Source: Blautia sp. | Lineage (GTDB): Bacteria > Bacillota > Clostridia > Lachnospirales > Lachnospiraceae | DNA length: 64,000 nucleotides | Assembly (NCBI GenBank): GCA_017459635.1 | Contig: JAFUCO010000069.1 | Location: 40,811-104,810, forward strand | Reading direction: 5' to 3' | In this document: positions 34,997 to 43,728 of the stretch, in pieces | Numbering within the stretch: the stretch's first letter is position 1 | Layout: the number at the start of each line of letters is the position of its first letter | Notes under the pieces: model-generated | What the model was told of the DNA's origin: nothing | Seen by the model: the letters and a program-made list of their open reading frames with translations, nothing else | Database searches by the model: none | Translations under genes and position numbers: made by a program

Positions 34997-36001
34997 TTTT
35001 CCGAATCTCTCCTTAAGCCTCGGGCCTGCAAGCTGGATGAGGATTACTACCAGCAGGATGATTCCTTTGATGGCGTCGTTTATCAGCGAGTCCATCTTAA
35101 GGGCAACTATGATCTTGTCGATGACCGTGTAGGACATGGCTCCGAAAAGGATTCCGAGGCACTTGCCGCGGCCGCCGCTCATGCTGATACCGCCGAGCAC
35201 CGCCGATGCGATAGCGTACATCTCATTGCTCTTGCCGGTCGTTGCCGGGTCGGAGGAAGCGTTCATGGCTATCCACAGGAAAGCCGCCGCTCCTACGAGC
35301 ATACCGGTGACAATGAACACTACCGTCTTCATGAGATTGACATTGATACCATTCATTGCAGCGCCTTTTTCATTGCTGCCTATTGCATAGACTTTCTTGC
35401 CGAACTTGGTGCTGGTAGTGATATAGGTAAACAGTACTACGACAAGAACAAGGATAATACCGACGATAGGGAGTGTGGCGATCTTGCCGTTTCCGAATCC
35501 ATAGAAAGACTGGTATGATTCCTTGCTGTTTACCATACGGTAAACCGAACTTCCGCCTCCGCACAGATCCTTTGGGATGACCTGGCAGAAATACTGTGCA
35601 AAGGAGCGGTAGATGAGCATTGTAGCAAGCGTAACTATGAACGCCGGCATCCTTACGTAACCGACCAGCACTCCGTTGACCGCGCCGCAGAGCGCTCCGA
35701 AGCCAAGGCAGAACAGAAGTGACAGTGCAATGCTCCCGGTTATGTTATAGATGACAACCGCAAAACCGCTTATAAGCGCGAGCATAGAGCCGACCGACAG
35801 GTCGATCTCGCCTGTGATGCATACCATTCCCATGCCGATTCCGATGATCCCGATAACGGCAGAATGCCTGAGGATGTTCATCGCTCCATTCCAGGTAAGA
35901 CCGTTCGAGACGAATGCATAAACCGCAAAAATAGCTATGAAAACAATGATGAAGCTGTATTGTGACATCATCCGTCCGAATGTATTTTTTTTCGCAGACA
36001 T
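34994..36001 (-). CDS. Ribose-type sugar ABC transporter permease (CUT2)
   Basis: 335 residues, eight to ten membrane helices. Family motifs include GEIDLSVGSMLALISGF and SAVLGGISMSGGRGKCLGILFGA, typical of RbsC/XylH/YtfT permeases. AGGAGGAAG precedes the start. It forms the channel of the importer with the ATPase and binding protein encoded just upstream. Confidence 0.95.
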   Translation of the reverse strand: MSAKKNTFGRMMSQYSFIIVFIAIFAVYAFVSNGLTWNGAMNILRHSAVIGIIGIGMGMVCITGEIDLSVGSMLALISGFAVVIYNITGSIALSLLFCLGFGALCGAVNGVLVGYVRMPAFIVTLATMLIYRSFAQYFCQVIPKDLCGGGSSVYRMVNSKESYQSFYGFGNGKIATLPIVGIILVLVVVLFTYITTSTKFGKKVYAIGSNEKGAAMNGINVNLMKTVVFIVTGMLVGAAAFLWIAMNASSDPATTGKSNEMYAIASAVLGGISMSGGRGKCLGILFGAMSYTVIDKIIVALKMDSLINDAIKGIILLVVILIQLAGPRLKERFGK

Positions 36002-36019
36002 TTTTTCTTCCTCCTGATA

Positions 36020-37504
36020 TCAAACATTTGCAGCGTTCGTTGAATAATACATAACGGTCTGTTCGTCAAGCTCGGAATGCTGCAGAATCTTAACGATCCT
36101 TCCTTCATAGAATATCGCGCAGTAATCCGCGATCTTCTGAAGCTCCGGGATTTCCAGTGTATTAATGAGGATCGTTTTGCCCTCTCCCGCCATCTGCAGG
36201 ATCAGCTTGTAAATTTCCGCCTTTGCGCCAACGTCTATACCCTGAGTCGGGTTGTCCAGCAGCAGAATGTCCGCATTGGTGTTCAGCCATCTTGCAAGGA
36301 AGACCTTTTGCTGGTTTCCGCCCGAAAGCGACAGGATCGAGTCAGCGCTGTCCTGGGCTTTGATATTCAGTATCCGGCGGTAATCCTCAAATTTCTTCTG
36401 TTCTTTCCTTTTGCTTATTGCAAAATGCCCGGCCGACAGAGTGTGTTCGGCCAGATACATATTTTCAAGAAGGGACATATCAGGTATCACAGAATTTTCC
36501 TTGCGGTTCGAAGCCAGCATTGCAATACCGGCCTTCATCGCGCGGTGAGTTGAAGCCGGAGGGACCGATACCCCGTTAGCCTCAAGGGTACCCTGCACTG
36601 CCCTTGTCACACCGAACATGCACTGCATAAGCTCGGAGCTTCCTGCTCCCTGCAGACCGGTAAGCCCTATTATCTGGCCTTTTTTGACCTCAAGGTTTAT
36701 CCTCTCAAAGCCCGGGCCGGAATAATCGTGAAGCCTGAGCACCACATCTCCTGTTTCCCTTGTCTCATAAATGTCTTTAAAAGAATCTGTATTTCCAACC
36801 AGCAGAGCCGTTATCTCCTCCGGCGTTGTGTCTTCAATTTTCCCTGCCGCAATGAACTCTCCGTTCCGCAGTACGGTGTAACGGTCCGAAATGCGGAATA
36901 TTTCCGGCATCTTATGTGAAATAAAAATGAAAGAGGTTCCGTTTTTCTTAAGGTTTTCGATTATCCCGAACAGATGATCGATCTCGTCATTGTTAAGTGC
37001 CGTTGTCGGCTCGTCAAGAATAAGAAGCTTTGCATCGAAAAAAAGAGCCTTTGATATCTCCAGCAGCTGTTTTTCGCTGGTCTTAAGATTTTCCACCATC
37101 TCCTCAGGATCTATCGACACATCGAGGCTTCTGAAAAGATCCCTGCACTTTTCGATCATTGCGCGTTTGTTGCAGTGGCCAAGAAATCCTGAAAGCTCCT
37201 TGTTAAGGAAAATATTCTCCCACACCGTCATCTCATTGAACAGGTTCAGCTCCTGATGGACGAACGCGATGCCGGCATCCTCCGATCCTTTGATGGAAAT
37301 ATGTTCCATATGCTTTCCGTCGAATACTACTGTGCCGCTGTCCATCTGGTGGACGCCGGTAAGTACATTCATCAGAGTGGATTTTCCCGCACCGTTCTCG
37401 CCCAGAAGCGCATGGACCTCGCCTTTGTCGACTTCGAGCTGCACATTTTTAAGTACAGACACTCCGCTGAAAGCCTTGTCAATTCCTTTCATCTCCAGCA
37501 GCAT
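36020..37504 (-). CDS. Ribose-type sugar ABC transporter ATP-binding protein (CUT2)
   Basis: 494 residues with two ATPase domains in tandem, as in RbsA/MglA. The first has Walker A GENGAGKST, signature LKTSEKQLLEISKAL and Walker B LLILDEPTTAL. The second has a degenerate Walker A (GLQGAGSSE), signature LSGGNQQKVFLARWL and Walker B ILLLDNPTQGIDVG. The degenerate second site is usual for the family. AGGAGG precedes the start. Confidence 0.96.
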   Translation of the reverse strand: MLLEMKGIDKAFSGVSVLKNVQLEVDKGEVHALLGENGAGKSTLMNVLTGVHQMDSGTVVFDGKHMEHISIKGSEDAGIAFVHQELNLFNEMTVWENIFLNKELSGFLGHCNKRAMIEKCRDLFRSLDVSIDPEEMVENLKTSEKQLLEISKALFFDAKLLILDEPTTALNNDEIDHLFGIIENLKKNGTSFIFISHKMPEIFRISDRYTVLRNGEFIAAGKIEDTTPEEITALLVGNTDSFKDIYETRETGDVVLRLHDYSGPGFERINLEVKKGQIIGLTGLQGAGSSELMQCMFGVTRAVQGTLEANGVSVPPASTHRAMKAGIAMLASNRKENSVIPDMSLLENMYLAEHTLSAGHFAISKRKEQKKFEDYRRILNIKAQDSADSILSLSGGNQQKVFLARWLNTNADILLLDNPTQGIDVGAKAEIYKLILQMAGEGKTILINTLEIPELQKIADYCAIFYEGRIVKILQHSELDEQTVMYYSTNAANV

Positions 37505-37555
37505 TTTATAAAATCCTCCTGATTCCTCGAGATCCCGTCAGGATCTTTACGTTTA

Positions 37556-37582
37556 AAAAGGCCGCCGCGCCAGCGACGGCCT
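37556..37582 (-). terminator. Hairpin between binding protein and ATPase genes
   Basis: On the minus strand AGGCCGTCGC, loop, GCGGCGGCCT followed by TTTTTAAACG. Probably partial termination or mRNA stabilisation after the highly expressed binding-protein gene. Confidence 0.8.
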
Positions 37583-37614
37583 AAGGTAGTCAGATGCTTC
37601 TTTACCTGCCGGTA

Positions 37615-38670
37615 TTAGAAGGACGGATATTCGTCAACATTGTCAGCTGTTACATTTTCGCATGCGATAACGTGATCCTGCTCAACCTCTTCGCCGTTCA
37701 GATAGTCTACCATATCCTGGATAGCTGTCTGGATCATGGCCGGGCTGTAGGTTACAGAGCAAAGTCCGCTGAAGCTTGCAGCAAGGTCTGCATAGGAGTT
37801 TCCGCGAAGGACTTCATAATACTCGTCAAGTCCGCCGCAGCCTGTCATTGCAGGAGCGTTGCCAAGGAAGGTCTCTTTTACGCTGTCATCGATGCCGCCG
37901 CCGTTGAGGGCCTCAAGGATACCCATTGCCAGCTCGTCGTCCTCAGCATAGAACCATTTGATCTCGGCATTTGAAGCATCGCCCATGAGAGACTCGAAGG
38001 ATGTCTTTGTGTCGGAACGGCTCCAGTTCATAGCGCCTGAGTAGGTGATGGAAGCAAGATCATCCTCGCTCCATTTTGCATCGTCAGCTATTGTCTGTCC
38101 GTCAAACTCTGCTGCGCCTGTCAGATAATCAACAAAGCCATTGTCGCGGAGTGTTGTGACAGATGAGGTATCTCCTTCATATACATATACCTTATCGCCG
38201 GGCTGCATGCCAAGTGATACGAAATATGCTGCCGAGCCTGCGCCGATGCCGCTGTTGTCACCCTTAACATTGGAGACTGCAGTGTCAGCTACCGCATCGA
38301 TGATACGGTCGAAAGCAACATACGGTACACCTGCGTCAACTATCTGCTGGATAGCGGACTGCACAGTATCATCAAGCGGCATAACTACAAAAGCGATGTT
38401 ATCGGTATTGCCCTGTGCAAGGATGTCCTCAATCTGGGTAATCTGGTCAGATGCACTTGCAGCTGTGATAACTTCTGCTTCGTAGGTTCCCTCATCGGTA
38501 ACTTCCTGTGCTTTTTCCTTTGCGAAGGTAGCGACGGAGCCGGTCCAGCCGTGGTCTTCTGACGCTGTAAGGACATAAATGTGTTTTCCCTCATCAGCCT
38601 GAGCTGCGCAGCCCAGAGAAAGAACCATTGCAGATGTCATAAGGACAGCCATAGCTTTTTTCATTTTCAT
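37615..38670 (-). CDS. Ribose-type sugar-binding lipoprotein (CUT2)
   Basis: 351 residues. The signal peptide ends in the lipobox LSLGC (Cys at about residue 21), so the protein is likely lipid-anchored. The mature part is a periplasmic-binding-protein type 1 fold (HIYVLTASEDHGWTGSVATFAKEKA; FVVMPLDDTVQSAIQQIVDAGVPYVAFDR). First gene of the importer; GGAGGT precedes the start. The sugar is not identifiable from sequence, but the linked Gfo/Idh/MocA enzyme would suit inositol or a modified sugar. Confidence 0.94.
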   Translation of the reverse strand: MKMKKAMAVLMTSAMVLSLGCAAQADEGKHIYVLTASEDHGWTGSVATFAKEKAQEVTDEGTYEAEVITAASASDQITQIEDILAQGNTDNIAFVVMPLDDTVQSAIQQIVDAGVPYVAFDRIIDAVADTAVSNVKGDNSGIGAGSAAYFVSLGMQPGDKVYVYEGDTSSVTTLRDNGFVDYLTGAAEFDGQTIADDAKWSEDDLASITYSGAMNWSRSDTKTSFESLMGDASNAEIKWFYAEDDELAMGILEALNGGGIDDSVKETFLGNAPAMTGCGGLDEYYEVLRGNSYADLAASFSGLCSVTYSPAMIQTAIQDMVDYLNGEEVEQDHVIACENVTADNVDEYPSF

Positions 38671-38920
38671 TCTAATACCTCCATTCAGTTCCTTATGCTT
38701 TTTTCCCTGCCGGCCGAAAATAATACTGCAGTTTTATGATGCTCCCGAAGCATAACTGTTCAAACCAAAGCATGACATACAGGGCATCTGCTGCTAATTT
38801 CCGGCAAAAGCGGTGATTAACAATTATTATTCTAGCAGATATGCTAAAGAAATGATAGTAAAAATTCATTTTTTTTATAAAGTTAGTGCATTTTATACTC
38901 CAATTTGATATAATGAGCAT
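38671..38920. promoter_or_regulatory. Divergent intergenic region with an extended -10 promoter
   Basis: On the plus strand TGATATAAT (38906-38914) is an extended -10 element for the PRTase leader; its -35 is weak. On the minus strand no clear promoter for the importer is seen, but TAGCAGATATGCTA (38833-38846, 5-bp arms) is an operator-like palindrome in the right place. Confidence 0.55.
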
Positions 38921-39072
38921 TGCAATGCAAGGATTCCCAGGCTTTTCACCGGCATAATAAAGGCCGGATGACCCCGCCTCCGGCGGCAGGTCTTTGCGGA
39001 ACGGGTCAGGTCCTGACAGCTCCGCCTTATGTGGAATCTGTCCTATTTTTATATTCTGGAAGGAGAACCGGT
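38921..39072 (+). promoter_or_regulatory. Structured 5' leader of the PRTase-like gene (unassigned)
   Basis: About 150 nt between the extended -10 promoter and the start codon. It can form three hairpins in a row: CCGG...CCGG near 38950-38967, CCGCC/GGCGG near 38974-38986, and GCGGA...TCCGC (38995-39025) enclosing GTCAG/CTGAC. A possible closing stem joins GGATTCC (about 38931) and GGAATCT (about 39033). It may be a riboswitch, an attenuator or a small RNA; I cannot name the class. Confidence 0.45.
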
Positions 39073-39714
39073 ATGGAAAAGTATATTAAACTTGAATCCA
39101 AGCGTGTCCATGACGTTGTACTCAGAGTCATTCCCGGACATTTTGCCACTCCCAACTCCCACGTTAATTATTACATGGATATGGCTGCGCTCAAATCCCG
39201 TATGACTGAAGCCAGGTCCGCCGCACGTGCTCTCGGCGAAGTGTATTATACCACTCATGCTGTTGATACCATCGTATGCATGGACGGAACTGAGGTTATC
39301 GGGGCATATCTGGCCGAGGAGCTCACCCGTGTAGGCGTAATGTCGCTCAACCAGCACAAATCAATTTATGTTCTGGCTCCTGAATACAACATGTCAGGGC
39401 AGATGATCTTCCGCAACAATCTTCAGCAGTGGATAGAGAAAAAGAATGTCCTTCTGCTTCTTGCATCTGCGACTACAGGAACGACCGTTGCCCAGGCAGT
39501 TGAATCTCTCAAATACTATGGTGCTGAGATAGTCGGTATATCCGCGCTCTTCTCAGTAGCAACCAAGATTGCCGGTCTTCCCGTACATGCCCTTTTCACC
39601 CCGGCAGACCTTCCGAATTACTCCGCATACAATCACGAGGACTGCCCTCTCTGCAAAAAGGGAATAAGAGTCGATGCGCTCTGCAACGGTTACGGATACA
39701 CACCTATAAGATGA
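39073..39714 (+). CDS. Phosphoribosyltransferase-fold protein (orotate PRTase-like)
   Basis: 213 residues from MEKYIKLESKRVHD, AAGGAG upstream. The layout resembles orotate phosphoribosyltransferases: an early hood segment with HVNYYMDMA, then DTIVCMDGTEVIGAYLAEEL, and a PRPP-loop region VLLLLASATTGTTVAQAVESLKYYG. The usual acidic pair before the TG-T loop (as in DDVxxTG) is replaced by ASA, so catalysis is questionable. The C-terminus has CPLCKKGIRVDALCNGYG, a possible metal site. Possibly a regulatory or repurposed PRTase. Confidence 0.75.
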   Translation: MEKYIKLESKRVHDVVLRVIPGHFATPNSHVNYYMDMAALKSRMTEARSAARALGEVYYTTHAVDTIVCMDGTEVIGAYLAEELTRVGVMSLNQHKSIYVLAPEYNMSGQMIFRNNLQQWIEKKNVLLLLASATTGTTVAQAVESLKYYGAEIVGISALFSVATKIAGLPVHALFTPADLPNYSAYNHEDCPLCKKGIRVDALCNGYGYTPIR

Positions 39715-39774
39715 TTCGAAATAATAAGGAAATCATACTTCCTGGCAAAGTAAACACAATACCGGGGGGGTGCG

Positions 39775-39835
39775 TTTGCCTTGACAATCGCCGGAACTTT
39801 CTTTGCCTTGACAATTGAGCAAAAACTGGTAAATA
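39775..39835 (+). promoter_or_regulatory. Promoter with 14-bp direct repeats upstream of the SH3 protein gene
   Basis: TTTGCCTTGACAAT occurs at 39775-39788 and again at 39802-39815. The second copy supplies TTGACA (39808-39813), followed after 16 bp by the extended -10 TGGTAAATA (39827-39835). The first copy may be a regulator site or a duplicated -35. A small CCGGAA/TTCCGG hairpin at about 39893-39912 lies in the leader. Confidence 0.65.
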
Positions 39836-39964
39836 ATTCCGGGAATTTTTTCGTGGATTTCCTGATATAGATCCGTATATCCATTTGCAGGCCGGAAACA
39901 AAGTGTTCCGGCGGCAGAAACAGTACGTTATTAAATCATTAAAAATATAAGGAGGAACCATAAA

Positions 39965-41230
39965 ATGTTCAAGAAAGCTTTATTCGCAGCTATTGCAGCT
40001 TCAGCCATCATGGTAGTTGCCTATCCGGCAGCGGCAGATACCTTTACATCACCTGACGGTGTCTTATCTATCGAGCTCCCCAATGAGAGCTGGAAGGAGA
40101 TTGCAGACCCCGAAAAATGGCTCGCATTCAGTGACGGCGCAAACGTTCTTACGATCGACCATCTTTCCAACGGCGAGAAGATGCCATCCCTCAGCGTTGC
40201 AGACGATCATTACGTAAACGTTTATGAGGCAGCTTTCTCAACACAGAACGAAGTGTTTATCATCACAGGTTCTGTTGTAGACGCGGCAAAGATCCCGGAG
40301 GTCGCAAATATGATCGCGTCCGCACAGGTTCTTCAGTATGACACCAAGCTTGCAATCAAGTCTCAGGATGCAAATGCAGGCGAGTTCACCATCGCTCCGC
40401 TTTCCAAAACAATGTATGTAACAGGTGACGGAGTTAACGTAAGGTCTTCCTATTCCACCACATCAAACATCCTCGGCGGCGTCGGCAAAGATGATGCTGT
40501 AGTGGTTACAGGTTCTGTACAGCAGGGCGGCAAGGATTATGGCTGGTATCAGATAGCATTCAATGGCGGCAACGGCTTTGTAAGCGCCCAGTTCCTTACC
40601 GATACAGTTCCCGCAGGAAAGACAGCTGTCACAGCTTCTCCTACACCAACACCGGCAGCCGGGAACAGCACACGCCAGTATACCGGCTCCGCAAAGACAA
40701 TCTATGATGAGAACGGCAATGGCTTCACAGTTTATCAGGCAACCGACGGACTGTGGTATGATACAAACGGCAACGCCTATGATCAGGCTTCAACCTATGC
40801 TTTCACAGCTGTCGGCGGCACTGCCAACTACACTGTAACAAAGCCGGCTGAAAGCCAGGGTATTACCTCCACAGGCTATTCTGTAGAAGTATACTGGCTT
40901 AACGGAAACAGCGAGACTCTTACCCAGTACAGTGACGGATACTTCTATTCAGGCTCAGGAGTAAGATACTCCGCAAGCAACGGTGTTTACAACGGAGCAG
41001 ACGGAACCACACTGTACACCTATGTTCAGAACTTGGGCGGCGATGATGCCGACGTACCGGCAGAGGAGCAGGCTGATGCATACCTTACCTCCCGCGGTTC
41101 AGGCCGTCCGGTAGATATATATGAGTCAGACGGCGAATACTACGACAGCGAAGGCAACGAATACTACAACAACGGCGACGGAACCTACTCCGATGATTAC
41201 GGCGCAATCTACGACGGTGTTGAGAACTGA
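39965..41230 (+). CDS. Secreted SH3-domain protein
   Basis: 421 residues. The signal peptide is MFKKALFAAIAASAIMVVAYPAAA. Residues 25-140 form a unique domain (TFTSPDGVLSIELPNESWKEI). An SH3b domain at about 154-212 follows (GDGVNVRSSYSTTSNILGGV, WYQIAFNGGNGFVSAQFL). A Thr/Pro linker (ASPTPTPAAG) comes next, then three or more Gly/Tyr-rich short repeats (YDENGNGFTVYQATDGLWYD; YDSEGNEYYNNGDGTYSDDYG). SH3b domains bind cell-wall peptides. Strong AGGAGG and promoter; a single-gene unit closed by a strong terminator. Confidence 0.88.
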   Translation: MFKKALFAAIAASAIMVVAYPAAADTFTSPDGVLSIELPNESWKEIADPEKWLAFSDGANVLTIDHLSNGEKMPSLSVADDHYVNVYEAAFSTQNEVFIITGSVVDAAKIPEVANMIASAQVLQYDTKLAIKSQDANAGEFTIAPLSKTMYVTGDGVNVRSSYSTTSNILGGVGKDDAVVVTGSVQQGGKDYGWYQIAFNGGNGFVSAQFLTDTVPAGKTAVTASPTPTPAAGNSTRQYTGSAKTIYDENGNGFTVYQATDGLWYDTNGNAYDQASTYAFTAVGGTANYTVTKPAESQGITSTGYSVEVYWLNGNSETLTQYSDGYFYSGSGVRYSASNGVYNGADGTTLYTYVQNLGGDDADVPAEEQADAYLTSRGSGRPVDIYESDGEYYDSEGNEYYNNGDGTYSDDYGAIYDGVEN

Positions 41231-41275
41231 TCACCAATTCATAAGCTCAGCAATACATCAGAAAAAAAGACAATA

Positions 41276-41326
41276 AAAGTGACAGAATCTCCGGGAGATC
41301 ATCTCCCGGAGATTCTGTCACTTTTC
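41276..41326 (+). terminator. Strong terminator after the SH3 protein gene
   Basis: AAAAGTGACAGAATCTCC pairs fully with GGAGATTCTGTCACTTTT around GGGAGATCATCTCCC. One of the longest perfect hairpins in the window; usable in both directions. Confidence 0.93.
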
Positions 41327-41505
41327 TGCTCTATTATACCTTTTTGAGACGCTCAACAAGACAGTCTCAAAACCCGCCAGAGCAGGTATTCGCCTTCAGC
41401 CCCTGTATTATTATTTGCATTTTGCGCCGGACAGTGGTCATGGAGAAAATGATACAACAGAAAAAGAAGAGATGTACGGGCGGAGAAAAAGACTTTTTTC
41501 ACCCC

Positions 41506-42138
41506 CTAAAGTATTACAATCCCCATCATTGTCAGGTCGTCGAACTGGTCTGCATCGCCCACGAACTCGTTAACCGAAGATCTCACATGGGTCAGAAGCT
41601 TCACAGGGCCGTCCGCATTGCAGGAATTAAGCGCGGTGAGAAGGCGTTCCGTACCGAACAGTTCATCGTAAACATTTGTAGCTTCAGGCACTCCGTCTGT
41701 ATACAGGAACAGCATGCCTCCTTTTTCAAGCCGGAACTCGTAGTTCTTATAGGTCATGTCCTCCATTCCGCCAAGAACAAATCCATGTTTATCCTTATAA
41801 ACCTCAAATCCCTTTCCGGGATTCTTTATGATCGGATATTCGTGTCCGGCGTTGGCCGCAGTTATGATACCCGTGGATATCTGCAGTATACCGAACCATG
41901 CAGTCACGAACATGTCTTCTTCATTATTCTGGCAGATCGCCGTATTGGTCTGTTCCAGTACCGATGCCGGATCGCCGCCCATCATCGCGAAATTGTTGAT
42001 AAGGATCTTTGACATCATCATGAAAAGCGCCGCCGGGATGCCCTTGCCGGACACATCAGCCACCACCATTCCAAGATGGTCATCGTCTATCAGGAAGAAA
42101 TCGTAGAAGTCTCCGCCGACCTCCCTTGCCGGGTTCAT
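41506..42138 (-). CDS. SpoIIE/RsbU-type phosphatase domain (3' part of a frame-broken gene)
   Basis: 210 residues of a PP2C-type serine phosphatase domain (SpoIIE family): NPAREVGGDFYDFFLIDDDHLGMVVADVSGKGIPAALFMMMSK with metal-binding Asp residues, and FLYTDGVPEATN, GDADQFDDLTMMGI near the end. Such domains dephosphorylate anti-anti-sigma factors. It begins in the +/-1 frame just where the sensor ORF ends; removing one AT from an (AT)6 run fuses the two into one protein of about 720 residues. As written it could only be made by re-initiation at its internal ATG. Confidence 0.85.
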   Translation of the reverse strand: MNPAREVGGDFYDFFLIDDDHLGMVVADVSGKGIPAALFMMMSKILINNFAMMGGDPASVLEQTNTAICQNNEEDMFVTAWFGILQISTGIITAANAGHEYPIIKNPGKGFEVYKDKHGFVLGGMEDMTYKNYEFRLEKGGMLFLYTDGVPEATNVYDELFGTERLLTALNSCNADGPVKLLTHVRSSVNEFVGDADQFDDLTMMGIVIL

Positions 42139-43661
42139 TGTCGCATAAATGTCAAATTCAGGCCGGTCAGGGAACGCCGGATATATATATATGGAAGCAT
42201 ATTTTCCTGGATCTTTCTTGCCAGGTCAAGCTCCGTGCTTATACGTTCCTTCTCCTTGGTGATCCTGGTTATATCGTCGATATACTGCTTAGTCTTTTTT
42301 GAAAGATCATCGAAGGATTCAGCCAGGACCTCAATCTCATCATTTGTCCTGTAGATGCTCTTCATCTCAAAAAGCTTTCCGGTATTGCTGCTGTCTATGA
42401 TGTTCCTGGTCATCTCTTCCAGGGGCTTCACGATTTTTCCGGCAAGCAGCAGTCCTGCAGCACTTCCAAGCAGCAGGACAGCAAAAAGCAGGATATATAC
42501 TGTGCGTTTTGATTCATTCGTGCCTTTATTAAATTCTGCCGTCGCATCCGCATTTATCCTGTCCATCTCCTCAAGCGTCTGAAGAGTAGGCTGTTCGGTG
42601 ATTTCTTTATCCAGAACCTGTATCAGGGTCCATGGAACTGATGAAAGCGGTGCTCCGCTCATATAATATTTCGTATCATTAATGACAAGCTCTGTAAGAG
42701 CAGTCGGCTGTTTTACAGCAGTGCTGATGAATTCCGCAAGCTCACTGTTTTCTCCCTCTCTCAGGTCAGGAGCCTCATCGCTTGTTTCCACCTCAAAAAT
42801 ACCATTATCTTCCGGGGCCATTACAACCTGCCCGCTGTCATTTACTATTATGTAAAAGCTGGCCTGATTTGCAGAGGCATTTATGAAACCGGTAATATTC
42901 TCAAGAACAATATCTATTCCAACTACACCGACAATCTCCCCTTCATACTTGACCGGCGCGGAGCATGTGATCGTTTCCTCCCCGCTGAAGGCATCCTTTA
43001 TTACACCTGTAAAATAAAGCCCATCCGCTTCTATAGCTCCTGTGTACCATGGTCTTTGCCGTACCGGGAAAGGGATTAACTCGCCTTTCTCATTGAACCT
43101 GTTGGCCAGGCTGTCGTCGACACTCAGGTGCGTCCCGTCGGCAAGCCCGATATAACAGCATCCGATCTTGGTACAGTTGTCCACCATGGCAACCATAGAG
43201 GCACTCATATGAGCAACTATTCCAATATATTCAGAATCTGTATAATCCACCCCCGCTTCGGTAAGTACATGGGCTGTCGTAGTGCCGTCCAATGCCGGAT
43301 CAGGCGGAAAGACTTCGGCTCTTTCAAGCTTATCCTGGTTTTCAAACAGCCCCTCTGCCATTGTCTGAAGCGTATAAAGGTCATTGATCACCTCGGAAAA
43401 ATCATTATCCGCGATCTCAGCCTGCAGGGCAGTAGTGCCTGTAAGAGATGCTTCAAGCATGCCATGTATAGTCTGTTCTGAAATCTGCGTTACCGCCTCC
43501 AGCTGATCCTCTCTTGCCTTCCCGACAACTCTTGTAAGCATTTTATTCTGATAAACTGAGATTGCCATGAACGCAGCGATCGTGACAATGAACACTGTCA
43601 GCACGAGTCTCAGTATCTTATCCTGAAGGCCTCCGAGCGTAATCCCTCTGATTTTTTTCAT
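42135..43661 (-). CDS. Membrane sensor with Cache and HAMP domains (5' part of a frame-broken gene)
   Basis: About 508 residues from MKKIRGITLGGLQDK (GGGAGG upstream). TM helix at about 18-40, an extracellular dCache-type domain (YTDSEYIGIVAHMSASMVAMVDNC; RPWYTGAIEADGLYFTGVIKDAFSGE; GVVGIDIVLENI), a second TM at about 385-405, HAMP (KIVKPLEEMTRNI), and a helix ELDLARKIQENMLP that normally leads into a SpoIIE phosphatase domain. The frame breaks at (AT)6, 42181-42192, giving a false tail YIYIRRSLTGLNLTFMRQ. With five or eight AT units the frame continues as YPAFPDRPEFDIYATMNPAREVGG. Confidence 0.85.
   Translation of the reverse strand: MKKIRGITLGGLQDKILRLVLTVFIVTIAAFMAISVYQNKMLTRVVGKAREDQLEAVTQISEQTIHGMLEASLTGTTALQAEIADNDFSEVINDLYTLQTMAEGLFENQDKLERAEVFPPDPALDGTTTAHVLTEAGVDYTDSEYIGIVAHMSASMVAMVDNCTKIGCCYIGLADGTHLSVDDSLANRFNEKGELIPFPVRQRPWYTGAIEADGLYFTGVIKDAFSGEETITCSAPVKYEGEIVGVVGIDIVLENITGFINASANQASFYIIVNDSGQVVMAPEDNGIFEVETSDEAPDLREGENSELAEFISTAVKQPTALTELVINDTKYYMSGAPLSSVPWTLIQVLDKEITEQPTLQTLEEMDRINADATAEFNKGTNESKRTVYILLFAVLLLGSAAGLLLAGKIVKPLEEMTRNIIDSSNTGKLFEMKSIYRTNDEIEVLAESFDDLSKKTKQYIDDITRITKEKERISTELDLARKIQENMLPYIYIRRSLTGLNLTFMRQ
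42181..42192. repeat. (AT)6 tract at the sensor-phosphatase frame break
   Basis: Six AT dinucleotides inside coding sequence. Its length sets whether the sensor and phosphatase domains are in one frame. Confidence 0.85.
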
Positions 43662-43728
43662 CGATCCGTCCTCCCGGCACATATCAAAATACACTAAGGA
43701 ACTGTCACGAAATTAATTGTGCAGATTG

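Noticed and set aside
38990-39040. Signal recognition particle RNA
   Set aside because: AACGGGTCAGGTCCTGAC resembles the SRP domain IV 5' side, but the conserved GGAAGCAGC on the 3' side is missing and the surrounding fold is three short hairpins rather than one long one.
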